From Nothophaeocryptopus gaeumannii (lineage: Eukaryota > Ascomycota > Dothideomycetes > Mycosphaerellales > Mycosphaerellaceae): DNA of 64,000 bases. Where the stretch lies: assembly GCA_031771865.1 (NCBI GenBank), contig JASISA010000007.1, positions 372,001-436,000 of the forward strand, in the 5' to 3' direction. The number at the start of each line of letters is the position of its first letter. Position 1 is the stretch's first letter. Under the pieces are notes generated by a model. It saw nothing but the letters and a program-made list of their open reading frames with translations, was not told the origin of the DNA and ran no database searches. Position numbers and translations under genes: made by a program. Positions 1 to 11,060 of the stretch are shown here, in pieces.

Positions 1-348
1 CCACTCTGCGAACGGCGCAAAAAACGCACTACTGGCTGTTTGATGGAGAATGGGGATGTTCCGGGATCACTACTACTGGCGGCAGGTTTTGTCCCGAGAC
101 AGATAGCATGGCGCTTGAATGGGTTAATCAAATGAGGAGAGAGAGAAAGAAAGAAAGAAAAGTTTCGAGATAATTGCGACTCGATTCAACGTGACCTTCC
201 GTCTATGACCTTTTATCTCCTCTCAATGTTGCGTGATGCTGTCTCCACTCATCAGAATGCTGCTGTGCTCGGCGGCGACTGGGCATCACGTTCAACGGAT
301 CAAACCAATCGAGAAGAGCGCTCAGAATACCTGGCTCAAAATCGCCGT
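1..348. other. Gene-free left edge
   Basis: This is the sequence downstream of the MFS transporter. It holds a purine-rich GA/GAAA microsatellite at about 137-163 and no supportable coding region. Confidence 0.6.
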
Positions 349-2139
349 CTATGGCTTTTCATTCAGATTATCTGTCGTTTCCTGCTGCTGTAGCTGTAGC
401 TGCTGTCGTTTTTTAATCCCCTCCGCCCTGGCCCTTCTCACCTCCCTCCACCCCGGTCCCCATCTCGCCAAAGCCCACAATGACGCACTGAAAAGCAGCA
501 CGACACCCGCATGAAATGTAAAACACCATCCCCTTCCCATGGCTTCTATCATGTAGATTATAACACCTGTAGATCCAGCGCCCATGAGACATCTGACGAG
601 GTTGTTGGCTGCTGTCGCTGTTGCGGGTGATAAAGGGTAGAGATCGACCAGCATGACGGACATGGCGTTGAAGGCAGATGTATATGCGAAGCCGGCTAGG
701 AACATCATCATTAATGGGGCAGCCAGGTTCGTTTCGATTTGGAGGATCCAGCCGTAGCAGAGCATAGCTGCTGTGCCGAGGATGACGAAGGGGATGATGA
801 TTTGAATCCTGCATCTCTCCAACGGAAAAGAGCGGAGATCGTTAGCTTTGCCGGCGACAATCTCGTATCCGATCCGTTTGGCCGTTCGACGGAAATTCCA
901 ATCCATGAGACGTCCGCAGATTGCGGGCGCGAGGAAACATCCGAAACCCATGGGGAGGAAACAGAGGCCGATTTGGAGAGCGTTGAGATTGTAGATTTGG
1001 CCGAGGAGGGAAGGGGCAGAGGCCATGATGTCGTATTGGGCGCAGTAGACGATGGAGTTGTAGAAGAGGAGGAGGGCGACGTCTTTTTGGAGGACGATTT
1101 TGAGGGAGGAGAGGGGGTTGGGGATGCGGAGTTTGCGTTTCTTCGCCAGCGTGGATCGAGCTGATTGGGCGCTGGTGTGAGAGAGGGTTCGTTGTAAAGG
1201 AGGGGCTTGCTTTTTCTGCCGTCGAACTTGGAGGTAGTTGATGAGGGACATGTTCCAGCCTTGGGGTGGGATGGAGCCGTTGCCGACAACGCTGCGGCCT
1301 GTCTCCGGAAAGGTGAGGCCGAAAGGGACGATGAAGACACCCGCGCAGATGACGAGGAACCAGAACTGTAGTAGAGATTAGCATGAGTTGATGGCTTCCG
1401 AGTGCGAGGTGATACTCACAATCCATCGCCATCCTAGAAACTCTGTAAAGATACCTCCCAATACTGGTGCCAATGCTGGTGCGATCATGGGTCCAGATGT
1501 CGCCCATCCCATCCAAACACCTCTCTCGGCACTAGTGGCGATGTCTGCAACCACACCAGAGCCAAGAGCAACTGTGCTTGAAGATCCAGTCGACTGAAGA
1601 CATCTCAGCACAAGTAATGCCGCAAAAGTGTTACAGTTGGCGATGCCGATGCAAGCTCCAAGGTAGACGGCAAAGCCGACCATGTATGCCGGCCTCCTGC
1701 CAGCCATATCCGCGAAGTCACCAAAGATAGTCGGGGCCAGACCTTGGAAGATCATGTAAGACGTCAAAGTCAAGTTCATGATGCTTTCGGATGTATGGAA
1801 GTCCGTCGCCAGTCTGTTGAGGGCTGGGAAGTATATGTTCGCGCTCAGTGGAGAGAAGAAACCAGCCAGGGCGACCATGAAGACGATGAATCTCTTCTGC
1901 GGAATGGTGAACACTGACCATGGCTGCGAATTCGTTGAAGCTGGCCGGAGAGCTTCAAGGTCTGGCTCCAAATTCTTTTCGCCGTTAGTTTCGTCGTGGG
2001 CGGGCCTAATTGAACGAATGCAAGGGCTGTAGGATCGCTGTGGTGCTGACGGAAGGTCCGCCGCCTTGGAGATGCCGGACATGTGCTGCTTGGCGGTCTC
2101 CTCCACCGCCACCTTTCCCACGGCCTGGGAGCTGCTCAT
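349..2139 (-). CDS. MFS drug:H+ antiporter, DHA1 (Qdr/Flr-like)
   Basis: A plasma-membrane major facilitator, probably exporting drugs or small metabolites by proton antiport. There are two exons, 1420-2139 and 349-1365, separated by a 54-nt intron (1366-1419, donor GTGAGT, acceptor CAG), giving 578 aa. The N-terminal ~75 residues are polar and cytosolic. The first transmembrane block contains 'AGFFSPLSANIYFPAL', then motif A as 'GDFADMAGRRPAY'. After the intron comes 'FPETGRSVVGNGS', the PExxR-like signature typical of the fungal DHA1/Qdr group. The C-terminal half has further hydrophobic segments and a Q-rich tail. The start chosen is the ATG that precedes 'SSSQAVGKV'; upstream in-frame residues look like untranslated sequence. 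Family assignment is secure; the substrate cannot be told from sequence. Confidence 0.9.
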
Positions 2140-2756
2140 GGTGGTCCAGAGGCTGGATGTTGTTAGGAAACGAGTGGGAAGAGAGACATTAGTGGCAATC
2201 TTGTAGAAAACATAGCAAGTGGAGGCTACGGTAGATACGCGCCTGATGTCGCACACGAAGCGCGGTGCACCGAGAATGTGAAGCAGGCAGAAAGAAGGCA
2301 GAATACTCAACCGTTCGCAGTTGTTCCAGATGATGATGCAGTCCGTCGTCTACAGCGTGGCATGTGCATGCCATCTGTCCGGCATCGATCTTGTTATATC
2401 CGATGGCCGCGCCGCTATCGCCTGGGCGGGCGGGCGGGCAAGCTGTAGCTCATCTCTGCATGACAGCTGGAGCATAGATGTACCGTGACTGAGAACATGA
2501 CGCGACTTGTACGCAGCTGGAGCATGTTGATCCTTTCGAAATGTTGTAGGAGAGAGGGTTGACGCGAAAGTTTGGAAGAGGACTGGAGGTCCAAGAAGGT
2601 TTCGGCAGTGCCTGCCGAGCACGCTTAACCAAAATTTGACGTGAGACAGGTGTTCCAATTGATGACCAGCTGTTCCTTGATGTCAAAGTTGGTCAAGGTC
2701 CTTCCAACGCACATCGACATACAACATGCGATGATGATAGGCACAAGTTCGGCGCG
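2140..2756. other. Divergent intergenic region (MFS / UFE1)
   Basis: This 617-bp stretch separates the start codons of two divergent genes and presumably contains both promoters. I see no convincing coding region and no specific operator. Confidence 0.5.
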
Positions 2757-3926
2757 ATGACAGACATTACACCCCATTTCAATGTCTGCCTCAAGGCCAA
2801 GGATGCGCCGCCAGTGTTGAAGAAAGACTACGGTTTACAGGCCATCGACTCTTTCCTGCGGGAAGCATACAGCATCAATGCGCGCATAGCAGACCTCAAC
2901 CGCGAGCTTCGATCCATACGTCCGCGATACCTCTCTTACGCGCAGCCCCGGCGACGCCAGAATGCAGCAGATGCCGAGCGGCACAGACCTCTGTCAGACC
3001 AAGAGAAGGAAGCAGTCGATGCTCAGTCGAAGTCAATACTGCGCGAGCTCAATGCAGCTATCAATGGTCTCAAGCAGGCGGAAGAAGTACGAGCACAGAC
3101 GGCGGACAAAGTAGCCAAAGACAAGAGCGCTCGACGAGGTCTGGGAAGATTGGGACTATGGGCGGCTGGCGGAACAGAAAGTGCCAAGCCTCCGGAAGAG
3201 GAAAGAGAGGAAGCTGCAAGGAAGACTATATCCGCCGTCAGAGAGAGCATCATACTGTATCTGCAAGGGAAGCTCGAGGAGGCAGGCAGTGTACAGAGCG
3301 ACATGATGAACATCCGACTGACGCGAGAGGTGGAGAAGTCCAAATCGATACTTGCCAAATCACCAGTGACCCGAGAATTCCAGCCGATAGGTGGCGACGA
3401 GGACTACGCTCGGCCGACATCCAGTGCTTCGAAGAGGCAACGTCTTTCCGGAGACGATCAGAACGGGAGTATCGAGACTCCGGCCCGCCAGGTGCTTACT
3501 CAGGAGCAACTTCAGCTGTTCGCTGAAGAGAATCATGAGCTTCTAAAGCATTACGAGGACCAACTGGATCAAGTTCGCACTGCTGAAAGAAGCATACTGG
3601 ATATCAGCGAGCTTCACAGTACACTTCACGCCAACCTTACGCTGCAGAGCGAACACATTGAGCAGCTGATCCAGGACTCATACTTGACGACAGAGAATCT
3701 TGGCAAGGGAAACAAGGAGCTAAAGCGAGCAAGTGAAAGGTCGGTCCACTTATTTATTTCGCATAAACGCATTGTCATTCGGAGGAAGCATGATCCCTCC
3801 TGGGCTCGCATAAGCCAGTAAAGTTGAAATGCTGACCTTTTGAAAAGACGCAGTACCGCCCAGGCGACCTTCTTCGCAACAGCAGCTTTTTGCACTTTCC
3901 TGGTTGTCTGGGACTTGATCTTCTGA
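2757..3926 (+). CDS. UFE1: Syntaxin-18/Ufe1-like ER Q-SNARE
   Basis: A tail-anchored t-SNARE of the endoplasmic reticulum that receives Golgi-to-ER COPI vesicles and supports ER membrane fusion. The N-terminal region begins 'MTDITPHFNVCLKAKD', matching the syntaxin-18 N-terminal domain. The SNARE helix lies near residues 250-325, in 'HYEDQLDQVRTAERSILDIS...SEHIEQLIQDSYLTTENLGKGN'. The hydrophobic anchor 'FFATAAFCTFLVVWDLIF' is at the extreme C-terminus and is encoded by a small second exon. Exon 1 is 2757-3739 (donor GTCGGT). The acceptor is either AAAAG at 3847 (353 aa, joining as E-R-R-S-T-A) or CAG at 3853 (351 aa); both keep frame. Family conservation favours the first. It is divergent from the MFS gene. 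Confidence 0.88.
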
Positions 3927-4120
3927 GGAATGCATTTCTCTATCTACAAAAGATGCTGAAAATCAAACGCCACCCAATGCATACATGCTGGATGCTAGAT
4001 GAAGAACGCCCACGAACGCTTTGCTGTAATCCAGAACGCAATGCAGGATGCCGGTCCCAGCCGGAGATGCTTCAAGCAATCCACATGTGAGACAAGAATA
4101 AAAGACTATCCTCCACAAGA

Positions 4121-5295
4121 TCAACGATTTTCGCCATCGTCCTCCTCTGCTCCAGGAGCCGGTTCTGTCGGGTACTGTATCTCGCTGAAGAACTCATCGA
4201 TATAAGCCCAATCAATATTCGGTGGGCCCATAGAGCTATCCAGCATAGGGTTGAAGTCCGTCACTGGTTCGACCAACCCCGGTGTCTCATGGACGAATGT
4301 GACCGGCCTAGAAGATGAAGAGTCTCTGGTAGCTTCCGATGAAGATGAAGTGTCGACGGGTTGTGAGAGTAGCTGATGCAGTTGAGCAGCATCTTCCCGT
4401 ATCGTATTGAACAGCGAAGATTCGATTGACCGTGTGTCCGGACTCATCTGGCCCGTCGATGTGCGAGATATAGGTGAGATGCTTGGCTGGTCGACATCTG
4501 CTCCTCTGCCCCCGGTTCTGCTGCCTGTCGGTGATGCCGGCGCAGTAGTTTGAAGAGTGAGGGATTGTGTCATTCGGTGAAGCCGGTCGACTAGGGCTTC
4601 TATGTTCCTCAGCCTCTCACTGGGGACTGTCGATGTGGATGCTTCCCTGCTTAGATCCATGGGTCCTGGTGTTTCCTCTAAAGACGTATGGTAATCAGCC
4701 TGCTGGAAGAAGATCTTATTGTGGAGCAAGAGTAAGACTAAGATGGGTTGGGATGCTGGACTGGGAGAACTGTCCTGGGATCTGTGTCAACTTACCTACG
4801 AATTGATATTCTCTCGCTGGCTGCGCGGCTTGGTCCTCGTAGACGCACTATCTCCGCTATTAGTCGTTGCTCCCATAAGTAAAAGTATGTCCCTTTCGGT
4901 CCGGTCGGGTGTCAGCACGCGCGATTCCATGCCCTAATAGGAATGACGGGTACGAGGGAGGAGGCGAACATGGTAAGACAAAGCTGGCAGAGGAGGGTGG
5001 AACGGGTAGATGTAAGACAAGAAAGATATAACTTACCAGAGCTCCAGTCTCCCTGCATCTGGTACATGTCGGCCGACCTCTATCGCATCGGATCTTCCTC
5101 CTCCTGTTGTAGGACTCTAGTCAGTAAGATACATCTGATGGATCGGCTTATACCATGTTACTCCTGAAATACGAACGCGCGTAGGGGCGATTTGTGCGTT
5201 CGTACATACCCATGGATGGCATGAGATGGGATGGTGTCCGCGTACCTGCATGTGCGACATGTAGTAATACTTCGATCTGTTGTTCGCGGTGGCAT
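4121..5295 (-). CDS. Small Zn2Cys6 (GAL4-type) transcription factor
   Basis: A fungal binuclear zinc-cluster protein, expected to be a nuclear DNA-binding regulator. The zinc cluster is split by an intron. Exon 1 (5246-5295) encodes 'MPPRTTDRSITTCRTC'; exon 2 (5037-5103) completes it with 'RRKIRCDRGRPTCTRC', giving the spacing C-x2-C-x6-C-x5-C-x2-C seen here. Exon 3 (starting 4933) encodes 'GMESRVLTPDRTERDILLL'. The last exon contains 'SERLRNIEALVDRLHRM', a likely coiled-coil dimerisation helix, and an acidic C-terminus ending at 4121. The junction between exons 3 and 4 is unresolved. The pairing 4799/4647 (donor GTAGGT, acceptor GCAG) keeps frame and gives a clean protein. A leucine-rich alternative uses donor GTGCGT at 4848. 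The target genes are unknown. Confidence 0.75.
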
Positions 5296-6716
5296 ATCAG
5301 ACTCCTCAGTATGGTATGTCAATCAACTTCCCTTGCCAGAAGGGATAAGCAAGTATCGGTTGGTTGGGTGGCGGTATCGTGTTCGTGGTTCGGCTTTAAT
5401 AGTTCGTCCGGTGGCTGCAAAGCAGAAGCATGGTTTGTGAATAATAATGTAACTGTACGTGAGTGTGCGTGTACTGTATGATGGCCACCACCTGGTAGAG
5501 TCGTAGTATCGGCAGCCATCATATAGCGAAAGGCGCCCCCAACAGATGAAGAAAGCATGTCTAACTGCAAACAGTAATCCCAATCGATCATCTTCTTCAC
5601 GATACTAGATCATTGTAGACGCTTCTGACTACTCGTTGCTATGAGTTGACCAAGGGCTGCCAAGAGGAGAGCAAAGCTGGCCTTGCGGGTGACTACGCCG
5701 TTCTGAAGCGCGTGAGAGCGTGCCGCTTTAGCCATGAAATCGATTCCGATGTATCTGACGCAGGTACAGAGTTCATACATGATGTGAGGGAATGGCGTTA
5801 GGGAAGGGTGATGCGATAAGGCAGAAGGAGTAGTGACGAGAATGCGGCTGAAAGTCTAAAACAGTGTAAAGAGAGAGAACAGTCGGTGATGCAGGGATAG
5901 GTGATCACGGAGGGTGAAGCAGGAGCTCGGTCCGTGGGTGTGCGCGCGCGAAGAGCGTAGACAAGGAGATTAATTCTACTGCATCCAATCTCCAAGCTTA
6001 GAGAAGAGTGGAAAGCTGGAAAGGGAATGAACATGCTTCCAGTAATGTCATAGCGGTCTTCGTACAACCGCTACTACGTCAGTAAGCGAATATGCAGGCC
6101 CTACGGTGGCAGCATGAAGAGGTGAGGTGAAGTGAGGTGCAAGCAAAGTCGCCGATTACTCGCAGCTCCGCCCGCTCCGGATGCTTCGTCCGGCGACCGC
6201 GAGTACGGCGCGCCGATATGATGCAGATGTGAATAGAGTTCGACCGACGCGCTGTTGAGTAAACCGATGCCGAGGAAGTTTATTGCGAGGGTAAGCTGAT
6301 AAGTCATCAGTAGTAGTGTAGTAGCAGGACTGCACGCCATTGATCTCGGCTGTTTAGTTGATACTGTCGCTCTATTCATTCCTGCAGGAGTTGAAAGGTT
6401 GGAATTTCTATTTAACCGAGGGTAATTCTCTGTGTTCCTGCAATCGACGGTTTCTTGATCTTCCATGGAAGGATGCTACATGCGAGAATGATGCCTCTGT
6501 CATTGAGGAACTGGTCTTCATCCCTCTTCTTTCTGCAGCTATCACTCATCCTTGAATCCAAGGAGCCGACCCAAGGGACAGGAACCAAGGACTTCAATCG
6601 TTCCTGTCATCTTTGAGAGTGTGCGATCGAGTAGCACACGACAGTGACGGCATGGAACCATTGACCGATATACTATCCCGCTCTTCCCCCCGAGCGGTCT
6701 TACAACAAGACAATTC
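5296..6716. other. Intergenic region upstream of the Zn2Cys6 gene
   Basis: This 1.4-kb stretch lies between the start of the zinc-cluster gene and the 3' end of TRM82, both on the minus strand. Short open frames exist on both strands, but none shows a domain or credible codon pattern. It probably holds the promoter of the zinc-cluster gene and the TRM82 3' UTR. Confidence 0.5.
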
Positions 6717-8377
6717 TCACTCCTCTTCGGCGGCCGCTTCTGCTTGACCTCCGTCTTCATTGTTGTCTTCCTGTTCTTCCCGACCATTTTGATCGGATTG
6801 CCCTTCTTGACCTTCCTGAGACCCTCGCTTCCGAAGATTGCTGATGCCATAGAGCAGGTCGTCGAGTTCCTTGTGGGTGAACTCATCGGACGGCGGGCCT
6901 TCATACTTGTTGAGGGCTTGACAATCTCTGTCCATCCCTTCGCCATCCTCATACTCTGCTCGAACGCCGTCGGTCGGGTCATCACCACGTTTCTCGCGGA
7001 GGGAAACAGACTGCAGTCTTTTCTGGTCATCCTTTCGAGCATCCAACGAGACGATAACGGTGTATGGATCCACACATGCAACATCGAGCGGGTAGCCTTC
7101 GCAATTGACGATGGTTTTCTGCACCCTGAAGCCTTCTGGTCCGTTCTCGTATTCTGCCGGATCCGCTTCCAAGGAAGTCCGGGCGATGATGAACAAAGCC
7201 TTGACTTTCTCCAGCGCAACAATGATCACTTGCTCCATTCCCATATCGGCATCGATCGTGTGGGACCAGAGACCAGAGACCGCTGACTTGTAGTCCTTGG
7301 ATAGGACATGAGGATCACCCAAATCCTTGAGAAGCTCCCTCAGTTCAAACTTCCGGATGAGTTTCTGCGTGGTCCAGTTCCATACGCCAAGCCACTCATC
7401 GCCGCCACCGCTCACTAAGAGAGCCGTCTTCCCAACCTGGCAGATCTTGCTCACGAACTCGGTATGCCCAAGACAGAAACCTTCGATGATATGCGCTTGG
7501 GGCGGCCCTCTGGAGATGCGAATGTGTTCGTCTCGATCAGCAGTGATGACATATCCTCGCTGTTGCTCGTCATTCTGCTCTGTGACATACTTCATGTCAG
7601 TGAGCATAGAGACGTGGCCAAGCAAGAGCTTGTGTTCGAACTTCAAGGGCTCCTTTTTGGGTGTGAAGTTCTTCTGCTTCATCTGAGCTTCTAATGCTTG
7701 GCGATTCCTCCCGCTATGGACTGTCAACGCAGTAGCAGTGACTTTGAACTCCTTCTGCTCCTGAGCCAGCGCTTCTTGCATCAACTCCGCGGCAGCTTCA
7801 TCAACGGTTGCCGGGATGAGCGGTAGAGAGTAGACGTCGCCAAACTTGTCGCCGACGAGAATTGTCGCGCTGTCTGGCATGACTTGAAGAGCACAAGGTC
7901 TCTTTGGCATACATCGTGAGCTAAGTTCGCTGAGCCTCCCTTCCTGCACTTCGAATACGCGGATACATTTGTCGTCTGTAACGGCCACGATGTGGCGATG
8001 ATCGGGCGACTGCGTCAGTTTGATAACGTTTGGCAGTTTTGGTGCTTTCGACGAGCCATTGCTGGTCTTTTGCTTCTTTTTGGGCCTTTCTTCTGCTTCG
8101 TCGTTGGCATTTCCGTTCTCAGGCGGTACCGGCTGTTGAATCGTCAGAGTTCGATCAGATCATGTGAAGTTCTCGGCGCAGTTAAACGCCAAATTTACTT
8201 GCGATGGCATGAATGCATGGCAAGACGTACAGAATCTTTTGGAGACCACTCAGATATGATCTCATTGGACGTGAGACTCAATGTTACCAGTCTGGGACCA
8301 CATGCTGCCACTAGGAATCCTTCGCTGATGGTGTCGGTATCGTCCCGACCGTGCGAGAGGCATTGGAATGGGTGCAT
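6717..8377 (-). CDS. TRM82: tRNA (guanine-N7) methyltransferase non-catalytic subunit Trm82
   Basis: A WD-repeat partner of Trm8; together they form 7-methylguanosine at position 46 of tRNAs in nucleus and cytoplasm. There are two exons, 8231-8377 and 6717-8132, with a 98-nt intron (donor GTACGT, acceptor CAACAG), giving 520 aa. Exon 1 begins 'MHPFQCLSHGRDD', like the N-terminus of the family. A lysine-rich linker follows. Diagnostic blades include 'ILVGDKFGDVYSLPL', 'LLGHVSMLTDMKYV', 'YVITADRDEHIRIS' and 'LVSGGGDEWLGVWNW'. The C-terminal 'YGISNLRKRG' matches the conserved tail of yeast Trm82. An acidic and glutamine-rich extension ends the protein. An in-frame ATG at 8455 would add 26 residues; the start before HPF fits the family better. 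Confidence 0.93.
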
Positions 8378-9248
8378 GTTGGAAATGACCTCGGTCGTTA
8401 ATGAGCGCTCTGGAACAGGAAGAAAATGGTAGATGTCGACGGTGATGTTGATCATCTCACGTCGAAAAGATGCCTAGAAATTCCATTCTAGAGTCCTCGG
8501 TCTCGGATCACCCTACCGACGATCTGGCGCCCGCTCTCAGTCAGCCTGCGGAAAGAGCAGCCAAGACGCCATCAAAGTCGCTCTTTCCAGCGTCTGTGAA
8601 TGCATTTGAAGCCGCTCACTTGCATGTGAATATCTGGACGACTGAAGTGAGTTCTGGACCTGTGATTATCTACTCGATCAGCGGCGATGGTGATGTTTCG
8701 GAGCTCATGGATCCAAGGAATTCGATCGAACGTTGCAGAAGATCGGCTCTTCCCGTGCGATGGCCGACGTATTTTCAGATGCAGGGCAGAGGATGAAGAT
8801 ACATCATTGCCATTCCAACCGAGTTTGTCAGATTGTCCGCGACTTTTCACCACCTCCACTCAAACAACTCCTCCTTCAGCCTATCCGCAGTAGTAGGACT
8901 TGCGCAGCTGTTACTGACACAAGGTGTGTAGCGACCTCCCTTCACAGAAGACGTTGAAGCGTGGAAAGAACATAGCCCCGGTCCAGAACGCCGCTTCCGC
9001 TTCCGCTGCCTTGCCCTTCGCATCACGCTGTCGCCCTGCCTCACTATTTCAGCTGCCAGCAAACTTCGGAAGAGGATCACTGCTGACATTCTCTTCATCA
9101 GCTCCGTCTCTACCACTTCGTTCATCTGAACACTCCTTCAGACTCAGCGCAGGATACTAAACCACCACCTCCGAGGTAGCAGCCTGATTGCCTCCAATAA
9201 CCACATACATCAACCCACCCTCCGAGATACCCCGCACCTGACGCCATC
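8378..9248. other. Divergent intergenic region (TRM82 / YDJ1)
   Basis: An 871-bp gap between divergent starts. A 108-codon plus-strand frame beginning with ATG at 8470 is open but has no recognisable domain and lies where the TRM82 promoter should be, so I do not call it a gene. The pyrimidine-rich sequence at 9040-9240 is probably the YDJ1 leader. Confidence 0.45.
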
Positions 9249-10526
9249 ATGGTACGAGACACGAAATACTACGACACGCTCGGCGTTCCGCCTGATGCCA
9301 GCGAGGCACAAATGAAGACCGCATACCGCAAGGGCGCGCTGAAACACCACCCCGACAAGAATGCGCACAACCCGGAGGCCGCCGAGAAGTTCAAGGAGAT
9401 ATCACATGCCTACGAAGTACTGTCAGACCCTCAGAAGCGTCAGCTTTATGACCAGTATGGTGAGGAGGGTCTTGAGCAAGGAGGAGCTGGCGGCGGAGGC
9501 ATGGCTGCTGAGGACCTGTTCGCGCAGTTCTTTGGCGGAGGCGGTGGCTTTGGAGGAATGTTCGGCGGAGGCATGGGTGGCCGCGACCCGGGCCCAAAGA
9601 AAGCGCGAACGATTCACCACGTCCACAAGGTATCTTTGGAAGACATCTATCGCGGCAAGGTCTCCAAGCTCGCTCTACAAAAGTCCGTGATCTGTCCTAA
9701 GTGCGAGGGTCGCGGAGGCAAGGAGGGTGCGGTCAAGACTTGCGCGGGCTGCAATGGCCAGGGTATGAAGACTATGATGCGCCAGATGGGTCCCATGATC
9801 CAGCGATTCCAGACCGTTTGCCCTGACTGCAACGGAGAGGGCGAGCAGATTAAGGAGAAGGACAAGTGCAAGCAGTGTAACGGCAAGAAGACAGTCATCG
9901 AGCGAAAGGTACTGCACGTCCACGTCGACCGTGGTGTGCAAACCGGCACCAAGATCGATTTCCGTGGCGAGGGTGACCAAATGCCTGGCGTGCAGCCTGG
10001 TGACGTCCAATTCGAGATCGAGCAGAAGCCTCATCCGCGCTTCCAGCGCAAGGGCGACGACCTCTTCTTCCACGCCGAGATCGATCTTCTGACCGCGCTT
10101 GCCGGCGGAGCAATCTATATTGAGCACCTCGATGAGCGGTGGTTGACCGTGGAGATTCTCCCAGGCGAAGTCATTTCACCCGGCGAGATCAAGGTCATCC
10201 GTGGCCAAGGTATGCCATCATACCGACACCACGACTTCGGCAACCTCTACGTCCAATTTGAAGTCAAATTCCCAGAGCGTCTCGGCGGGCCGCCAGACGC
10301 AGAAGGCTACCCAACTCCACTTCAGCCAGAGCAAATCAAGGCCCTCGAGTCCGTACTGCCACCAAGACAACCACAGTCAATCCCACCGCCAGATGCCATG
10401 ACCGAAGACTACTCACTCGAGAAGGTCGACCCAATGCGGGAAGGCGAGCGGGCAGCACGTGCCACCGACGATGACGATGACGAGATGGGTGCAGGTGGTG
10501 AGAGAGTGCAATGCGCATCGCAGTAG
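9249..10526 (+). CDS. YDJ1: Type I Hsp40 co-chaperone, Ydj1/Mas5
   Basis: A cytosolic DnaJ-type co-chaperone that delivers clients to Hsp70 and stimulates its ATPase. Single exon, 425 aa. The J-domain occupies residues 5-70 with the essential HPD triad at about 34-36. A Gly/Phe-rich segment follows (residues ~78-112). The zinc-finger region carries four CxxCxGxG-type motifs: CPKCEGRG, CAGCNGQG, CPDCNGEG and CKQCNGKK, the last having K in place of the final G. The C-terminal substrate-binding domains contain 'GEGDQMPGVQPGDV'. The protein ends in CASQ, a CaaX box predicting farnesylation and attachment to ER and mitochondrial outer surfaces, as in yeast Ydj1. Length and domain order are normal for the family. 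Confidence 0.96.
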   Translation: MVRDTKYYDTLGVPPDASEAQMKTAYRKGALKHHPDKNAHNPEAAEKFKEISHAYEVLSDPQKRQLYDQYGEEGLEQGGAGGGGMAAEDLFAQFFGGGGGFGGMFGGGMGGRDPGPKKARTIHHVHKVSLEDIYRGKVSKLALQKSVICPKCEGRGGKEGAVKTCAGCNGQGMKTMMRQMGPMIQRFQTVCPDCNGEGEQIKEKDKCKQCNGKKTVIERKVLHVHVDRGVQTGTKIDFRGEGDQMPGVQPGDVQFEIEQKPHPRFQRKGDDLFFHAEIDLLTALAGGAIYIEHLDERWLTVEILPGEVISPGEIKVIRGQGMPSYRHHDFGNLYVQFEVKFPERLGGPPDAEGYPTPLQPEQIKALESVLPPRQPQSIPPPDAMTEDYSLEKVDPMREGERAARATDDDDDEMGAGGERVQCASQ

Positions 10527-11060
10527 ATGTCCTGCAAGAGCTTGTGATACCCGGGCGAAGGAGACGAAGAAACGAAGAGCATGACATACAGCGGATGTGC
10601 AGTGCCGAGTTGGGGTAATTTTGGGCTGCGGTATCAGCTCAATAATGCTTCAGGCTGTCACGGCTCGGTATGAAATGCATAGAGCGACGATAGATTTGCT
10701 TGATGACTATGGCATGTACTAGACGCTTTCATATGCATGATACTGCTTCTCCCGACAGCAGCTCGAGGCGTTCGGCGTGCAAGGACAGGCTACCGGGTAA
10801 GGATAGCCTTATCTGCACTTTGTCAGTTGGCGCAAAATAGTTGCAGTTCAGCAGTCTTCCTATTCCGCTTCACTATCATACCTCTTGTCTCTTGTGTCCT
10901 CAATGCTAAACCTTTGAATGCTGAGTATTGTGGGTCTCAACTCCACTCCTTCCTCTTCCAGCCCCCAAGTGGAGACCACGGACCTCGCATGTGACTCAAG
11001 CCAAGGAGAATACATCAACACATCCTCATTGAATACTCAATCATCCATACAACATCCCAA
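10527..11060. other. Intergenic region YDJ1 to GNAT gene
   Basis: This 534-bp stretch contains the YDJ1 3' UTR and the promoter and leader of the next gene. No further feature is supportable. Confidence 0.5.

Noticed and set aside
711..1516. Long frames antisense and out of phase to the MFS gene
   Set aside because: They are shadows of the transporter coding sequence, which has family motifs and a clean intron.
8470..8796. 108-codon plus-strand frame just upstream of TRM82
   Set aside because: It occupies the TRM82 promoter, lacks a domain and has no splice continuation that I could find.
9391..10127. Minus-strand frames of 67-150 codons across the Hsp40 gene
   Set aside because: They are shadows of the YDJ1 coding sequence; the repeated Gly and charged codons produce long antisense frames.
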